Source: Lonicera japonica
Taxonomy: Eukaryota; Streptophyta; Magnoliopsida; Dipsacales; Caprifoliaceae
Reading direction: 5' to 3'
DNA length: 64,000 bases
Assembly (NCBI GenBank): GCA_021464415.1
Contig: JAKCWG010000723.1
Location: 124,001 to 188,000 of the forward strand
The translations under genes and the position numbers were made by a program. Positions within the stretch are counted from its first letter, which is position 1. The number at the start of each line of letters is the position of its first letter. A model generated the notes under the pieces. It saw only the letters and a program-made list of their open reading frames with translations. It searched no databases and was not told where the DNA came from. Shown in pieces: positions 44,597 through 56,315 of the stretch.

Positions 44597-47309
44597 ATGC
44601 TCGGGGTCTTGTACATTGATCTTCACATAAGTCCACCAAGAGGTGAACCACTACCAAGGCATCCTTCTTCTTCTCCCACTCCATCCGAGATGGATAACGA
44701 GGACAATGAGTCAAATGCCGGAGAGAACAATGATCACAATCGTCCGGTCCGCATAATGCGAGATTACCTTCAACCTCCTCGAGGCACTTCAAACTCTTGC
44801 ATTGTCATTCCCACGGGTCAAGCCGGAACATTCACTCTCAAACCGGGCATGTTACAACATATACCATCATTTCATGGTATGGATTCCGAAAACCCTTACT
44901 TGCATTTAAAAGATTTTGAGGAAGTTTGCTCTACTTTTAGAGAAACTAACACAAATGAGGAAGTAATGAGGTTAAAACTTTTTCCATTCTCTTTAAAAGA
45001 CAAAGGCAAAATATGGCTAAATTCTCTACGTCCCAATTCCATTCGAAGTTGGCAAGAATTACAAACCGAATTTTTAAAGAAATTCTTTCCCGTTCATCGA
45101 ACCAATGCTTTGAGAAGGCAAATTTCAAAATTTTCTCCTAAAGAAAATGAAAGTTTTTACAAGTGTTGGGAAAGATACAAAGAACTTTTGAATTCTTGCC
45201 CCCATCATGGACATGAGACATGGAGTATTGTGAGCTATTTTTACGAATCACTCACTCCCGCCATGCGCACGTTTGTGGAAACGATGTGTAATGGAAATTT
45301 TTTGAGCAAAAGTCCGGAGGAAGCTTTGTTGTACTTTGATGAAATAGCCGAAGGTGCCCAAAATTGGAACACCTACACGGATGAGGTTAAGGGTAAAGTT
45401 TCCGAGAGAGGGGGTTTGTACCAATTGTCAAAAGGTGATGACATTGAGTTTAAATTTATTCAATTGTCAAAGAAAGTCGAAGCCATGGAGTCTAGTAAAA
45501 TGAGAGAAGGAAGTGTAGGTACTAGCACCGTTTGTGTCATTTGTGAGAAGGTGGGACATTCCACGGAAGAATGTCACACGATTCCGGCCTTCAAAGAGGT
45601 CCTTCAAAGTCCCTCACAAGTCAATGCTATGAACTCATACTCTAGGCCACACAATGACCCATTTTCTCAAAGGTACAATGAAGGGTGGAGAAATCATCCT
45701 AACTTTAGTTGGGGGGGAAACCAAAATGCTCATGCAAATTCAAATTCCTACCAACAAAGACCACCTCCACCCCAAAACAACTTTTTTGGTCAAACTAACC
45801 CAAACCCAAATTCAAATTTGGAGTCTTTTTTGCGGCAATTTATAGACAAGACCGATAGAGAGATTAGTGATTTGAAAACCCAAATGTCCAAACTCACAAC
45901 CGCTTTGTCCACTCAAGAAAAAAGGGAAATTTCCATCTCAACCCTTAGCTAACCCAAGAGGCCAAGCTTTAGTGATCAATGAGGGTGAGTCGAGTGGGAA
46001 TGTCGAAAAATTGAAATCCATCACCATTCTTAGGAGTGGGAAAGAAATTGACAAAACTATAGTTCCTAAGGCCAAAAAGCCGGTGGACATAGCCGAGTCA
46101 AGTCAAGTTGAGGAGATCACCTTAGAAGAGAGAATGAGGGAAGAAGAGAGAGTTGGAAAAGAGGATTTAGAGAAAATCCGAAATAGCATCAAAGCCCCTT
46201 TTCCCGAAAGGTTAAATCAACCTCCTAAGGAAAATCACAACACCGGAATTCTTGATGTGTTTAGGCAAGTCAAGATCAACATTCCTTTGCTTGATGCGGT
46301 CAAGCAAATACCTTCATATGCTAAATTTCTCAAGGATTTGTGTACCACCAAAAGAAGGTTGAATGTTAAGAAAAAGGCGTTTATGACGGAGCAAGTGAGC
46401 TCGATCATGCAAGGCACTCGCATTCCAAAATTTAAAGATCCCGGTTGCCCAACAATTTCATGTTTGATTGGCAATTGTCGTATAAAAAATGCCTTACTTG
46501 ATTTGGGAGCTAGTGTCAATGTACTTCCGTTTTCGGTGTACAAACAATTGGGGTTACGAGAGTTGAAACCCACTAAAGTGACGATTCAATTAGCGGATCG
46601 ATCCGTTAAGATACCAAGAGGGATAATGGAGGATGTTTTAGTGCAAATTGATAAATTCTACTTTCCCGTTGATTTCATTGTTCTTGATATGCAACCGGTA
46701 GCAAATCCCGCTAATGAAATTCCCGTGATTTTAGGAAGACCATTTCTTGCCACATCTAATGCTATCATTAATTGCAAGAATGGAATTGTTAAATTGACTT
46801 TTGGAAACATGACTCTTGAGCTAAATGTGTTCTCTTTAAGCAAACAACAAAATGATTTTGATGAAGAAAGTGAACATGTGAACATGATAGAGTCATTATT
46901 CCAAGATCATTTCATTGATACTTACGATTCGAATTCAATGGAAGACAATCTAACAACTTCCAATGAATTCGATGAGTGTTTGAACGTATTTTCTTTGCTT
47001 GATGACAAAGTTAAAGATCCAAAGAAGCAAAAAGAAAGCACATCCGATCCAACACCAAAGCTTGAGGGACAAATGGAGCTCAAGCCATTGCCAAGCAACC
47101 GGAAGTTGCAACTTGAGGAGTTGGAGGAATTGAGGATAGACGCGTACCAAAATTCAAAATTAAACAAGGAAAGGGCGAAAAAATTTCATGATAAATCGAT
47201 TTTAATAAAATATCTCAAACTTGGTCAAAAAGTCCTTATTTATGATACGCGTCTCCACCTTTTTCCCGGAAAATTAAAGTCTCGTTGGACCGGCCCCTAC
47301 ATTGTCAAG
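44597..47309 (+). pseudogene. AE2 gag-protease fused to integrase C-terminus
   Basis: ATG at 44597 aligns with the AE1 gag start. Gag runs to 45952 and contains the CCHC knuckle CVICEKVGHSTEEC. A one-base expansion of the A run near 45916-45922 shifts the frame; the downstream frame (45972 on) continues with the protease core LLDLGASVNVLPF and the segment before RT ending PLPSN. It then jumps in frame to RKLQLEELEEL, the integrase C-terminal tail, with KFHDKSI and LFPGKLKSRWTGPYIV. RT, RNase H and the integrase catalytic core are missing, about 2.5 kb by comparison with AE1. The frame from 45972 is formally open to 47405, but past about 47309 it reads unrelated sequence. Confidence 0.9.
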
Positions 47310-47472
47310 GAAAGGGCTAGCAATTCGGGTTCGCGTGTCGTGTTCGGGTCGTGTCAACACACAAGTATTACAGTATTAATGTCAACCCGAACACGACCCG
47401 TTTAACTAATCGTGTCATTTATATTAACTCAAACACGACCTGTTTATTTTATTAGTTACACGACACGACCCG
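47310..47472. mobile_element. hAT-like element, left part
   Basis: Starts about AGGGCTAGCAATTCGGGTTC and is full of GTGTCGTG / CACGACCCG-type subterminal motifs in both orientations. It is interrupted after ACCCG by the TG...CA element and resumes at 50718. hAT assignment rests on this motif style only; no TSD was established. Confidence 0.4.
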
Positions 47473-47559
47473 TGTAACGCCCTGCCTTTGGGGGCGATAA
47501 GAATAAATAAATAGGATATAGATTATCTGTTAATTACTCTATCCAAGATCAATGTCATA

Positions 47560-47999
47560 AGACACATGATGAAATAGAGAAGATAAGGGGAGTTCCTTAT
47601 GCTTCGACAGTGGGAAGCCTATGTATGCTATATTGTGTACTAGACCAGACATTTGCTTTACCATTGATATGGTTAGCAGATATCAGTCTAATCTAGGGAA
47701 AGAACACTGGATTATAGTAAAACATACACTTAAGTACCTTAACAGGACTCAAGTTTTTATGTTGGTTTACCAGGCAAACAGTTTAGTACCTATTGGATAC
47801 ACAGAATTCCAGAAAGTCAACTTCAGGTTATGTGTTTACTCTAAGAGGTGAAGTCATTGGTTGGAGGAGTATCAAGCAGTCAGGCATTGTTGACTCCGCT
47901 ATGAAAGCTGAATATGTGGCTGCTTTAAAAGCAGCTAAGGCAGTGGTTTGGCTCAGGAACTTCCATATGCATCTAGATGTGGCACCTTCAGCGTTATAA
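47560..47999 (+). pseudogene. Copia RT C-terminus and RNase H fragment
   Basis: Frames read MYAILCTRPDICFTIDMVSR (end of Copia reverse transcriptase) and, after a frameshift near 47800, RKSTSGYVFTLRGEVIGWRS with SAMKAEYVA and the stop at 47997-47999 (Copia RNase H). Upstream, decayed text before 47621 also matches RT in shifting frames. Nothing of gag, protease or integrase remains. Confidence 0.85.
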
Positions 48000-48148
48000 G
48001 CTATTTCACTTTATTTTGATAATAGTGAAACGGTTGCGAACTCGAAAGAGCCGAGGATTCATTAGAAGGGAAAACACATAGAGTGTTCACGTTGAGGGAA
48101 TGGGAGTGAGATGCATAGCTGCATGGCTTTGAGTCTAAGTGGGAGATT

Positions 48149-49620
48149 GTTAGAGTGATATACTAAAAGCCATAATTTTCTTGTTGGTTTGGATATGTTA
48201 TAAACTTGGTTTTGCTATTTTAATGAGAATTTGAATGGGCAATGGTTGCATTATATTATTTATTTAAATATTGTGCATGTGTGTCTTTTATTCCATATAG
48301 TAGATGATTTGGTGTGTAGAGTATAGCTTACACACAGAAGATCTTATCATCGGTTCTTGTGGAATATAAGTTTAATGGTTCACAGTCTTAGATGGAATTG
48401 GACACCCATCGGTAGGATTTTAGCACAAGTTTTAGTAGTTTATCTTAACTACAGAAAACGGTATAGTTTTAACTCGTTGTGCTAATACACTTTGTGTTTA
48501 TTGAATAGGACCAGTTTGGGTTAATTGTTTTTATACTGACCATATAAAACAATTTAAATCCCCATGATTATTATGATTACTTATGCTCTTAATCTTGAAA
48601 TAATTAATAGACATATATATGTAGTGTTTGTTGTTTTAACTCAATATGAGTGAGATTCATTTATGGATCAATAATCTTCGTGAATTGGATGACGACACTA
48701 TATGTATGATGAATATTAATTATTGATGGAATCTATGTCCCGGTATAGGGATTGATGATAGCCCCTTGAGAAGCTTATAAGTTTTGATCATGTCAAACCC
48801 TGCAGGTGGATTATGTTAATCCGACATGTCAAATAAGTTAAGTGGTAGGCTCAAGGATTAAGAAGTCATTTAAATATAATTGTCAGTAATTTAATTTAAA
48901 TGACGGTTATCTATAATTTTAACGTGGGGAGAATAATAAGTATTTAATAATAAGGAGCTCGAAATATAATTTTGAGATAAGGACGGGAGTGCAATTATAA
49001 TTCTTTAGTGGTGTGAATTATAATTTATGGAAGGAACTAATTCATAGTGGAATTAGGATTCCAACTTTCCATAGGAAGCCCAAACACTTATTTCTCCTTA
49101 AGGTCCCTATCGTAGTCTTATATACACCGGCCTAATCTCTTCTTAGTATAACAATAATTCTTATGAGTTAGGGTTTGTTCTATTGAGAGAGGAGAAAATC
49201 TTGGTGATACCGTAACCCACACTTGGTGCAAGATTTGATGGCGAAAGGAATACGATAGAAGATCTTTAGGTTTTCGGCACAGCAGTCGTAAATTAATCGT
49301 AACTTTTGATCGCACCGTTGGATTGGGCTGAGTTTTGGATATGTCGTTCGGAACGCAAAGTTATTATTAAATTGCGTAAAATCAGGACGATCATAGGTCG
49401 TTTCGATGGGGAAAACAATCGATTTTCGCAGCCCAGCGAGAATTAAAAAAATCTGACCAAATTGCAATCTAATGCTTTCAAACCCTAGTCTCCTCATATG
49501 GATCCTCTACATGATCCACAAAGGTGAAATTCCTTTATTCTTATAGGGTTTTAGCAAAAGTTTTTTTGTTCAATCTATACACAATATCAAACGATCATGT
49601 ATTTTTGTCTCCATCACACA
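48149..49620 (+). repeat. Copia 3' LTR (end uncertain)
   Basis: Purine-rich AAGTGGGAGAT is followed by TGTTAGAGTGATATACT, the usual junction of polypurine tract and 3' LTR in this Copia group. The LTR end near CCATCACA is my estimate. No gene is seen in it. Confidence 0.6.
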
Positions 49621-50717
49621 TACCACATATAGCAAGCAAAGCCAGCCATAACATAACCGAGCCAAAGAACAAGTAATAACAAGATGAATACAAGAATACG
49701 GATATCAAAGAATAGCTCTTGAGCTTACGGAATGTATACGAAATACTTCCTATACCTTAACCAAAGACATCAATCCATATCCGAATTTTCGTTCGGTGAA
49801 ACCTTAAAGCTCTCGCGTCACCACGCTCCTAGCGTGGCAAGATCCTCGAACCAATGATGTATGAACCCTCGTTCCCATATCCAACGCTCAAGCTAGAACT
49901 CCTATGGTGGAAAACAAGGTAGGAGATGATGAATAGTGAAGGAGAAGAAGATTTGGATGGTTTAAAGCTTTAATCCTTGGATTAAGAGGTTAGATGTGTA
50001 GAAATCTCCTTTTCTCTCTCCCTAGAGCTCTCTAGAACTCTCTAGGGATGTTTAGAAATGTTTAGGTCGAAGTTGTGGCAAAAAGGGTCAAAAGAATGCT
50101 TAAAAATGACCAAAACCGACATTAGCCCGCTGGCGGACCGGTATTGAAAAAGCCCATACCGGTCTGCGCATCAGTCTGGACACCCCATACCGGTCCGTGT
50201 GTAATTTTGGTGTTCTAATGCACTGTTCGTAATTTGGCCATAACGTTTGACTCGGAACTTGGATTGAGGCGTTCTTTATGTCCACTGAAAGGTATTTCAA
50301 AGATCTACAACTTCCTAGTTGAACGTTTTTCTAAATTATAGACCAATCGTTTTCAGAAATTCACCGAAGACAGCGCTCTGCCGAAGCGCTACCGAAAGAC
50401 CAGAATTTAGCGATGGGCCAACTTCGGACCCTGTTTTGGTTAACGAGGAGTGTGAATTGGACTTCGGCCAAAATACAAAAGTTGTAGAATGGCATGAAAT
50501 CTAGAAGTAGGAATAAATGACAGTCAAATGGATAAAAGATGAGAAAGTTACGATAATCCAAAGTTGGCTAAAAATAAGGAAATCGCGTAGGATCAAAACT
50601 CATGATTTACAAGCTAAAATCGATTCGGACCACCCAAATCACAAAATGATCACTCATATGAGCGTAAAGAAACCTAATACAACATACTTAACACTAATAT
50701 GAACACGGAGTGTTACA

Positions 50718-51769
50718 ACCCGACTAACCTGTTTAATAAATAAGTCATGTTAAATCTATAACTCGACACGACACGATTAACCTTTTAAGATTATAATGAC
50801 AATTAAGTCTCATGTGAAAAAAATTAACTTGTCTTATAATAGTTTTAATTTTTTTATAAGTAATAATAAGTAGCACCCAATACCAAAATTCAATATTAAT
50901 AATCTAGAGTCAAAATATATAACATTCCGTCACTGAAGTATAAACATAAAAAATTAATACTTTGTCTATCATCAAAAACATAATAACTATCATATACTAC
51001 CCATACTCCAAAAAAGAATATAATTGTTCAAGCAGGATGGCAAAATAAAATATATACATATATAGCTGTAAAAGAAAATAAAAATAATAAAAGTCAAAAT
51101 CTAAATTAGATGAAGAATCAAGTAGTTTTAATGGGTATTATTGAATACATCTTTATTATTATTATTATTATTTTCATCCCTATAAAAGTCAAAATCTAAA
51201 TTAAGTGAACCTAAATAATACCAAATCCAAACCATATATAACACAAGTAATAATAACACATAACATAATACCTTATTTACTTGAATTTGAGAAACTAAAC
51301 AATAAGACCTTCAAAATAGATATGAAACTAAACAATAAGCCTTAACTTTGAAAAAGATTATGAAATCAGATATTGAAGGAGAGGGCCATGGAGGAGTGTA
51401 GAAGAATTTCACAGAAGTGCAGAGCTGATTTTAGGCTAGAGATTTTTGTGTGATTTTAAGGCTTTTGTGCAATGTTATGGCAGTGGAGAAGGGAAACGAT
51501 GGGCGCGGCAGGTCTTATGGCAATGGGAAGGAGTTGTTAGAAGATCAAGCGTAAAGATGTTAGACTTGCCTTATGGCGACGGGAAGGAGGTGTTTGTTAG
51601 ACGGGGCTTATGGGAATGGGAATGAAGTGTATGGTAGAGAGGGGTAGAGATATTGGGGATTGTAGAGAGAGAATATTTTATTTATAATTAGATTAAAATG
51701 TTTAGATATTGGAAGAGTTTTTCCCAACAAAAATAATAAAAATAATTAATTAATTATTAAATTTTAATT
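50718..51769. other. hAT-like right part, then sequence without genes
   Basis: ACCCGACTAACCTG and CTCGACACGACACGATTAA continue the hAT-like motif to about 50790. The rest is AT-rich with a TTA run (about 51152-51172) and a G-rich stretch around 51380-51620. No coding frame is supported. Confidence 0.5.
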
Positions 51770-52069
51770 TTAAATTTTAGCCGACATAATATAATTTGTC
51801 AAAAAGACACCATCGGTTGAAAGAAAAAACCTAGGAGCTAAAATTTTCGATAGGGAGGAAAACACCCCGCCAAAACCTTATCCAACAAAATTACGTTCGT
51901 TGGCTAAAACACTAACTCGCTCGTCGGTAGATGTTCGCGCCAAAACTAAGGTTTTGGCATGTGTGTTTAGCTAACAAGTAGCTAAATTTGTCGGGTAAAA
52001 ACGTCTGCGGCTATAAAAATTTAGTATGTCCGCTCAAAATTTGTCGGCAAAGATAGATTTTCTTGTAGT
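51770..52069 (-). mobile_element. CACTA element terminus
   Basis: In minus orientation it starts CACTACAAGAAAATCTATC, then TTTGCCGACAAATTTTGAGC, with several further GTCGG/CCGAC motifs over 300 bp. This is a typical CACTA terminal and subterminal region, and would be the 5' end of the element whose transposase relic lies at 39951-40298. Confidence 0.8.
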
Positions 52070-52162
52070 GTATAAACAACTCCTTATTTCAAAATGATAA
52101 TGATACATAGGCCCTTATTTATAAATTGTCAAGCAAGACCTTTTACCTCATTTTCACAAAAA

Positions 52163-53706
52163 AGGGGCTTTTTGTTTTTAGCCCAGAAAATTCAAATTGT
52201 TTTGCTTTTTACCCACTACATTTGGGAAATTAGTGATTGGCCCAAATGATTGGATAATTAATAAATATGCATTTTGTAAGTTATTTTATTATTTTTTCTT
52301 TTATATTTTTCCCATCTTATCCTTTTTAAAATTAAAAAATAAAATTTAAATTTATTATTCACCTAAAATTATATTTAGTTATTGCTAGAATATAAACTAT
52401 CTTTTAGGGATTTATATGCTTTTTAAATTCAAATTTTAAAAGATTCAATTTTTAAAATTCGTAAATGTAACTACAAATGATAACTTTTTGTATTTTTAAT
52501 TGCCATAGGATAAATATATATTAAAAAAATTAAGAAGTTGACTTGCAGTAAATACAAAATATCAAAAATTAAATTTGGAGTTTTTACAAGACATAATAAA
52601 CGTGAATATTACACACAATGTACTAAAAAATATAGTCATATTAAAAAAAAGATCACACAAGTAAAATTAAAAATATAGCCATACTAAGAATATCAAATAT
52701 TAAAACTTAGAGTACTTAGAAGACATCTTAATAGTAAATATTACATAAAAATATAACTAAATGCACAATCATATTTAAAAAATTACACAATTAAAATTAA
52801 AAATACAGTCATATTAAAAAAGAACTTACACAAGTCAAACTAAAAATATAGTCATATTAAAAAAAAGTACACAAGTAAAAATAAAAATATAGTCATATTA
52901 AAAAAGACATTACACAAGTCAAGCTAAAAACGTAGCCATGTTAAAAAGAAATTGCACAAGTAAAATTAAAAACAGAGTTGTATTAAATATATCAAGATCA
53001 AGAATGTTAAATATGAAAGAATGTAAAGAGAGAGGGGTTCAAAAGAGTATGAAGAAGGAAATTACTAACCATATATATAATGAATGTTCTAACAATCATT
53101 ATTCGACCTCAAATAGAGTATTATTGGTGGTCCCTTGGATCATATATTGCATGATCTTAATAACACACAAATTCACAATGAAATTTTTGTACATCCCATA
53201 TTTCGCCACGGACATTAGACTTTGAACGTTGCTGATTGATCTTGTAAAGATATTTTTTTTTAATGCAATGTTCATCTTCATAATTGAGGGTATGCACTAC
53301 CAGAATTAAGGGGTCAATCTTCAAATCCTCAATAAATAAACGAATAACAATCTATATGAGAGAAATGTAGACTTTAATTAATTTGTATTATGTATTATTT
53401 AATTAATTTAAAAAGGAATCTTGGTAGAGATATAAATGCATTTGTCATAAATATATATTATTAATTGTATTATATATTGTTTAAAAATAAAGGTGATAAC
53501 AACCTTATCATTTAATAAGGATAATTTAATCAGATTAATCTTAAAAAAGCTACAATATTAGAAAAGAAAATTATTTCTAAATTTTGGCTAAATAAAAACA
53601 ATTGGGTTAAATTCTAAAAACTAGGTCATTCACTAATTTTTTAAATGTAATGGGCTTGAGTAAAGAGACCCATAAAATTTTAGGCAAATCCTAATTTGCT
53701 TAAAAA
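52163..53706. mobile_element. Insertion with partly inverted ends, unclassified
   Basis: Absent from block beta1, where TTTACCTCATTCATAGAAAA runs straight on to AATAGTATG. CCCACTACATTT, then AAATTAGTGATTGGCC near the left end, is repeated in inverted, diverged form near 53618-53655. Poly-A surroundings hide any TSD. The frame at 52938-53225 shows no recognisable protein. Confidence 0.5.
52626..52985. repeat. Minisatellite, unit about 45-50 bp
   Basis: Six to seven diverged units built from AAAAATATAGTCATATTAAA and ACACAAGTAAAATTAAA, inside the insertion above. Confidence 0.75.
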
Positions 53707-54079
53707 GAAAAATAGTATGTACCAAAACAACCACCACCATGATAGATGTTAAGCTAGCTTAAAGCAATTGTTTCTAAGTTGGGTAGATAACCCTAATGAA
53801 ACAATTATAGTGTCATATTAATTTTTTTTTGATCTACTTAATATTTTTATAAGTTCATTTCAAAGCTTTCACAAGGTTCAACTATCCTTGAACCGTTTCT
53901 CTTTTATCCAAAACTAAACTAGTTGTATTTCCACTGGAATATATGTCTTTGATTGGCCCTTCAGTGAGTAAAATATGACCCCGTAATGGTCTTTGAACCC
54001 GTTTGCGCACTGGAAAGATGTATCATTCAATTATACCACAACTTAAGCAACATGGAACTGCACTTGACGTTGGCCTGCA

Positions 54080-54295
54080 CGTACAATTTTATTTTATTTT
54101 TTTTGTCGGGATTCAAACTTGGGGTGTGTCTAATTCGACCCTAGCAGGAACCCAGGGTGGCTTTTGCCGCTGGGCATATTTTGTTTTTTCCAAATAATGA
54201 AAACCTACCGCAAACCTCGCTCCTAAATTTGGTTAGACTCAGACCTGGGATCTTTTCCCGGGTCAAATGGGCACCATTGCTTATGGTATAACAAC
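54080..54295 (-). repeat. Possible SINE-like relic, beta2 copy
   Basis: Paralogue of 33930-34190 with the same A-box-like and B-box-like text, somewhat shortened. Confidence 0.3.
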
Positions 54296-54979
54296 TTAAG
54301 CAAAATCTATCAATAGGTAAACAATATACTTAGAAGTACAATATAGTTCTTAATTAATTCTAGAAAAGCATAGAAAAAAGATTAAACCATTTTCGTGTAC
54401 CTGTGTTTTTCACATTACACAAAATAGATAATAGTTTATTAAATGACTTCAAAAGTAAAATGACCTGACTTCACCACTGCTTATTACCGTTGCATAAGCA
54501 TATAACAACAATGACTTAATTTGGTGTTTTTAAATGCCACTCAGTCTGCAAATTATAGCGTGTAAAATCTTACCGTGCACGACAAGAATATCTACGTTAT
54601 GTGCCAAAACTTAAATTTTGAATAGCCTTTATAAAAGTAATATAACTCTATTTCAATACATTCATCTAATCACATTAAATCTAAATTCTCAATTAGTTTT
54701 TTTATTACCATACGTAATCAGAATATAAAATTTTGCTTATTTATTTTAATATATTTATTTTCTTTTTATATCTATTAATCAAATAGGAAATTAGTTTCAT
54801 GGGCAAATAATTAATTGGGTATGGCGATGGGTTGTTGGGCCATTTAAACCCTATGCCCTAGCTGAAGGAAATACCAAAATCGCCCCCTACTTTTCGATGA
54901 TTACGATGAATTCCGTGGTGTATATATATGTGTGTGAGCAGACATGGTTTCCTCATCAGTTTCGAACCCATCCATCACG

Positions 54980-55082
54980 ATTTCCGCCTTATTTCCACAT
55001 TAGATTATTATATTTTTGTTTAGTTTTTCAAAGATTCGTAGAACTTGAAGATTATAAGTAGCTTTGGTTCAATCAAAACTAG
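54980..55082 (+). other. Beta2 putative 5' UTR exon
   Basis: Ends CAATCAAAACTAG with a GT donor at 55083; a CT microsatellite (55087-55121) follows at once, as in beta1. The exon start is not determined. Confidence 0.4.
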
Positions 55083-55083
55083 G

Positions 55084-55086
<3 letters not shown>

Positions 55087-55121
<35 letters not shown>
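55087..55121. repeat. CT microsatellite
   Basis: TC run a few bases inside the first intron of beta2; its paralogue is at 35233-35259. Confidence 0.95.
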
Positions 55122-55130
<9 letters not shown>

Positions 55131-55213
55131 ATATATATTCTCTGTATATATAATTCATTTGTTTGATTTTCAGAAAAAATCAATGTAGAGGGAACGAGAA
55201 GGCAACGAGCTAG

Positions 55214-56161
55214 ATGAAGGACACACTCACTTTGATCCACTTTCTACCTCCATGGCTTTCCCTTAGAATCTGTAAAAATGAGGTGTATATATATGTTTTT
55301 ATGATGGGTCTTGATTTAGTACAGACTGTCTATTTACGGATCGGACATATAGCGACAAATTTCATTGAGAAAACCTTAGGATATTTTTTGGCGACAAAAA
55401 CTTTTGCTGATCGTGCGATCTGTATATATACAAATTATTCGCACCAGATTCTTGCTGTATATTCATTATGAACAAAACTAATCATTTTGTTCAGTTTATA
55501 GCTTGATTTTCTTATTAGATTTTAATCTGTAATTCATAAGTTTTTTTTAAGAGTTACTGTTGAGCTCTTTCTTGCCATCAATGTTCTGTTGAGCTATTTT
55601 TGGATTTAATTTGAAGATCTGCCCTTAACTAGTAAAAGAATTTGTAAGGGGACAAAACTATACGTGTCACTAATTTTTTGGGAATAAGTCTCAAATTACT
55701 ACTTAAAAAGGGGAAAATATAGATCAAATTATAGTTCTCACAAATTCTTTTGTCATGGAATTGAAGAAGGCCATTTGTCAAAATTATTTTTCTTTATTTG
55801 TTTATTTTAGAATTTTCTCGTGTGTGGTAGTTTAATTTTGCCTTTTTTGCTATAAAGAATAACTTTTTTGTCAAAATGATAAAATAAAATAAGGCCTCCT
55901 TTTCTAAAGGATTATTTATATTTTATCCTGATGAAGTTTGACCGCTTGTCTTCCTATTTGTTTCCACAGGTTGATACATTTGCAAGTAACATGAACATAT
56001 GTGAAACAGCAATCAGTTCATTATTTATAGCATTTCGGTCATGGTACCAAGTTCCAGGATGTGCAGTAAAAAGGCGATGCCTAAAATTTGGTGAGTGCGG
56101 GCTCGAGTGGGGCCTTAATCATTTCCTTGGTTTGTGGAGAAATAATGGAAGAACATATTAG
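55214..56161 (+). CDS. Beta2: apparently intact two-exon member of the family
   Basis: Exon 1 (55214-55282) encodes MKDTLTLIHFLPPWLSLRIC plus KNE, ending at a GTGTAT donor; the terminal ICKN matches alpha2. Exon 2 (55970-56161) follows CCACAG and starts VDTFASNMNICETAISSLF, aligning to alpha2 VAAFASDLNNCETELRSLF. The joined frame has 86 residues and ends at TAG 56159-56161. After the shared core the sequence runs directly into text that in the alphas is the 3' end of the next intron (GATGTGCAG), so the tail WYQVPGCAVKRRCL is not homologous to alpha exon 3. Another donor (TTTG followed by GTGAGT at about 56091) could be used instead. Function unknown. Confidence 0.45.
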
Positions 56162-56315
56162 TCTGCTTGCCCTAGAGTTTAGAATCAAAATTCTTCCCGG
56201 AGGCCACAAAGGGATACAAGCTTGGCTTGTGGAGAAATAATGGAAGAACATATTAGTCTGCTTGCCCAAAAGTTTGGAATCAAAATTCTTCCCGGAGGCC
56301 ACAGAGGGATACAAG
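56126..56315. repeat. 95-bp tandem duplication downstream of beta2
   Basis: Two units from CTTGG(T/C)TTGTGGAG to GGGATACAAGC. Beta1 has one unit. In one frame the second unit reads MEEHISLLAQKFGIKILPGG and stays open to a TAG at about 56365, so it could be a further exon. Confidence 0.8.

Larger units (their letters stand above)
42493..47309 (+). mobile_element. AE2: truncated Athila-like retrotransposon
   Basis: 5' LTR (42493-44431), tRNA-Asp primer site, gag and protease region, then an in-frame fusion to the integrase C-terminus, breaking off at about 47309 where a hAT-like element begins. No 3' LTR is found to the right, so a TSD cannot be tested. It is related to AE1 in every shared domain but has a distinct LTR. 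Confidence 0.9.
47473..50717. mobile_element. Composite LTR insertion with TSD ACCCG
   Basis: The interval begins TGTAACGCCC and ends GTGTTACA, with perfect TSD ACCCG at 47468-47472 and 50718-50722. These termini resemble LTR ends of chromovirus-type Ty3 elements, so the outer part is probably one LTR (a solo LTR). Its interior from about 47515 to about 49620 is a 5'-truncated Copia element. Text after 49621 (TTGGCCATAACGTTTGACTC and so on) would be the rest of the outer LTR; no gene is seen there. Confidence 0.6.

Noticed and set aside
45972..47405. A 477-codon frame as an intact novel fusion gene
   Set aside because: It has a non-ATG start created by a frameshift in gag, it is a deleted retrotransposon pol, and the last 30 or so codons run into an unrelated hAT-like insertion.
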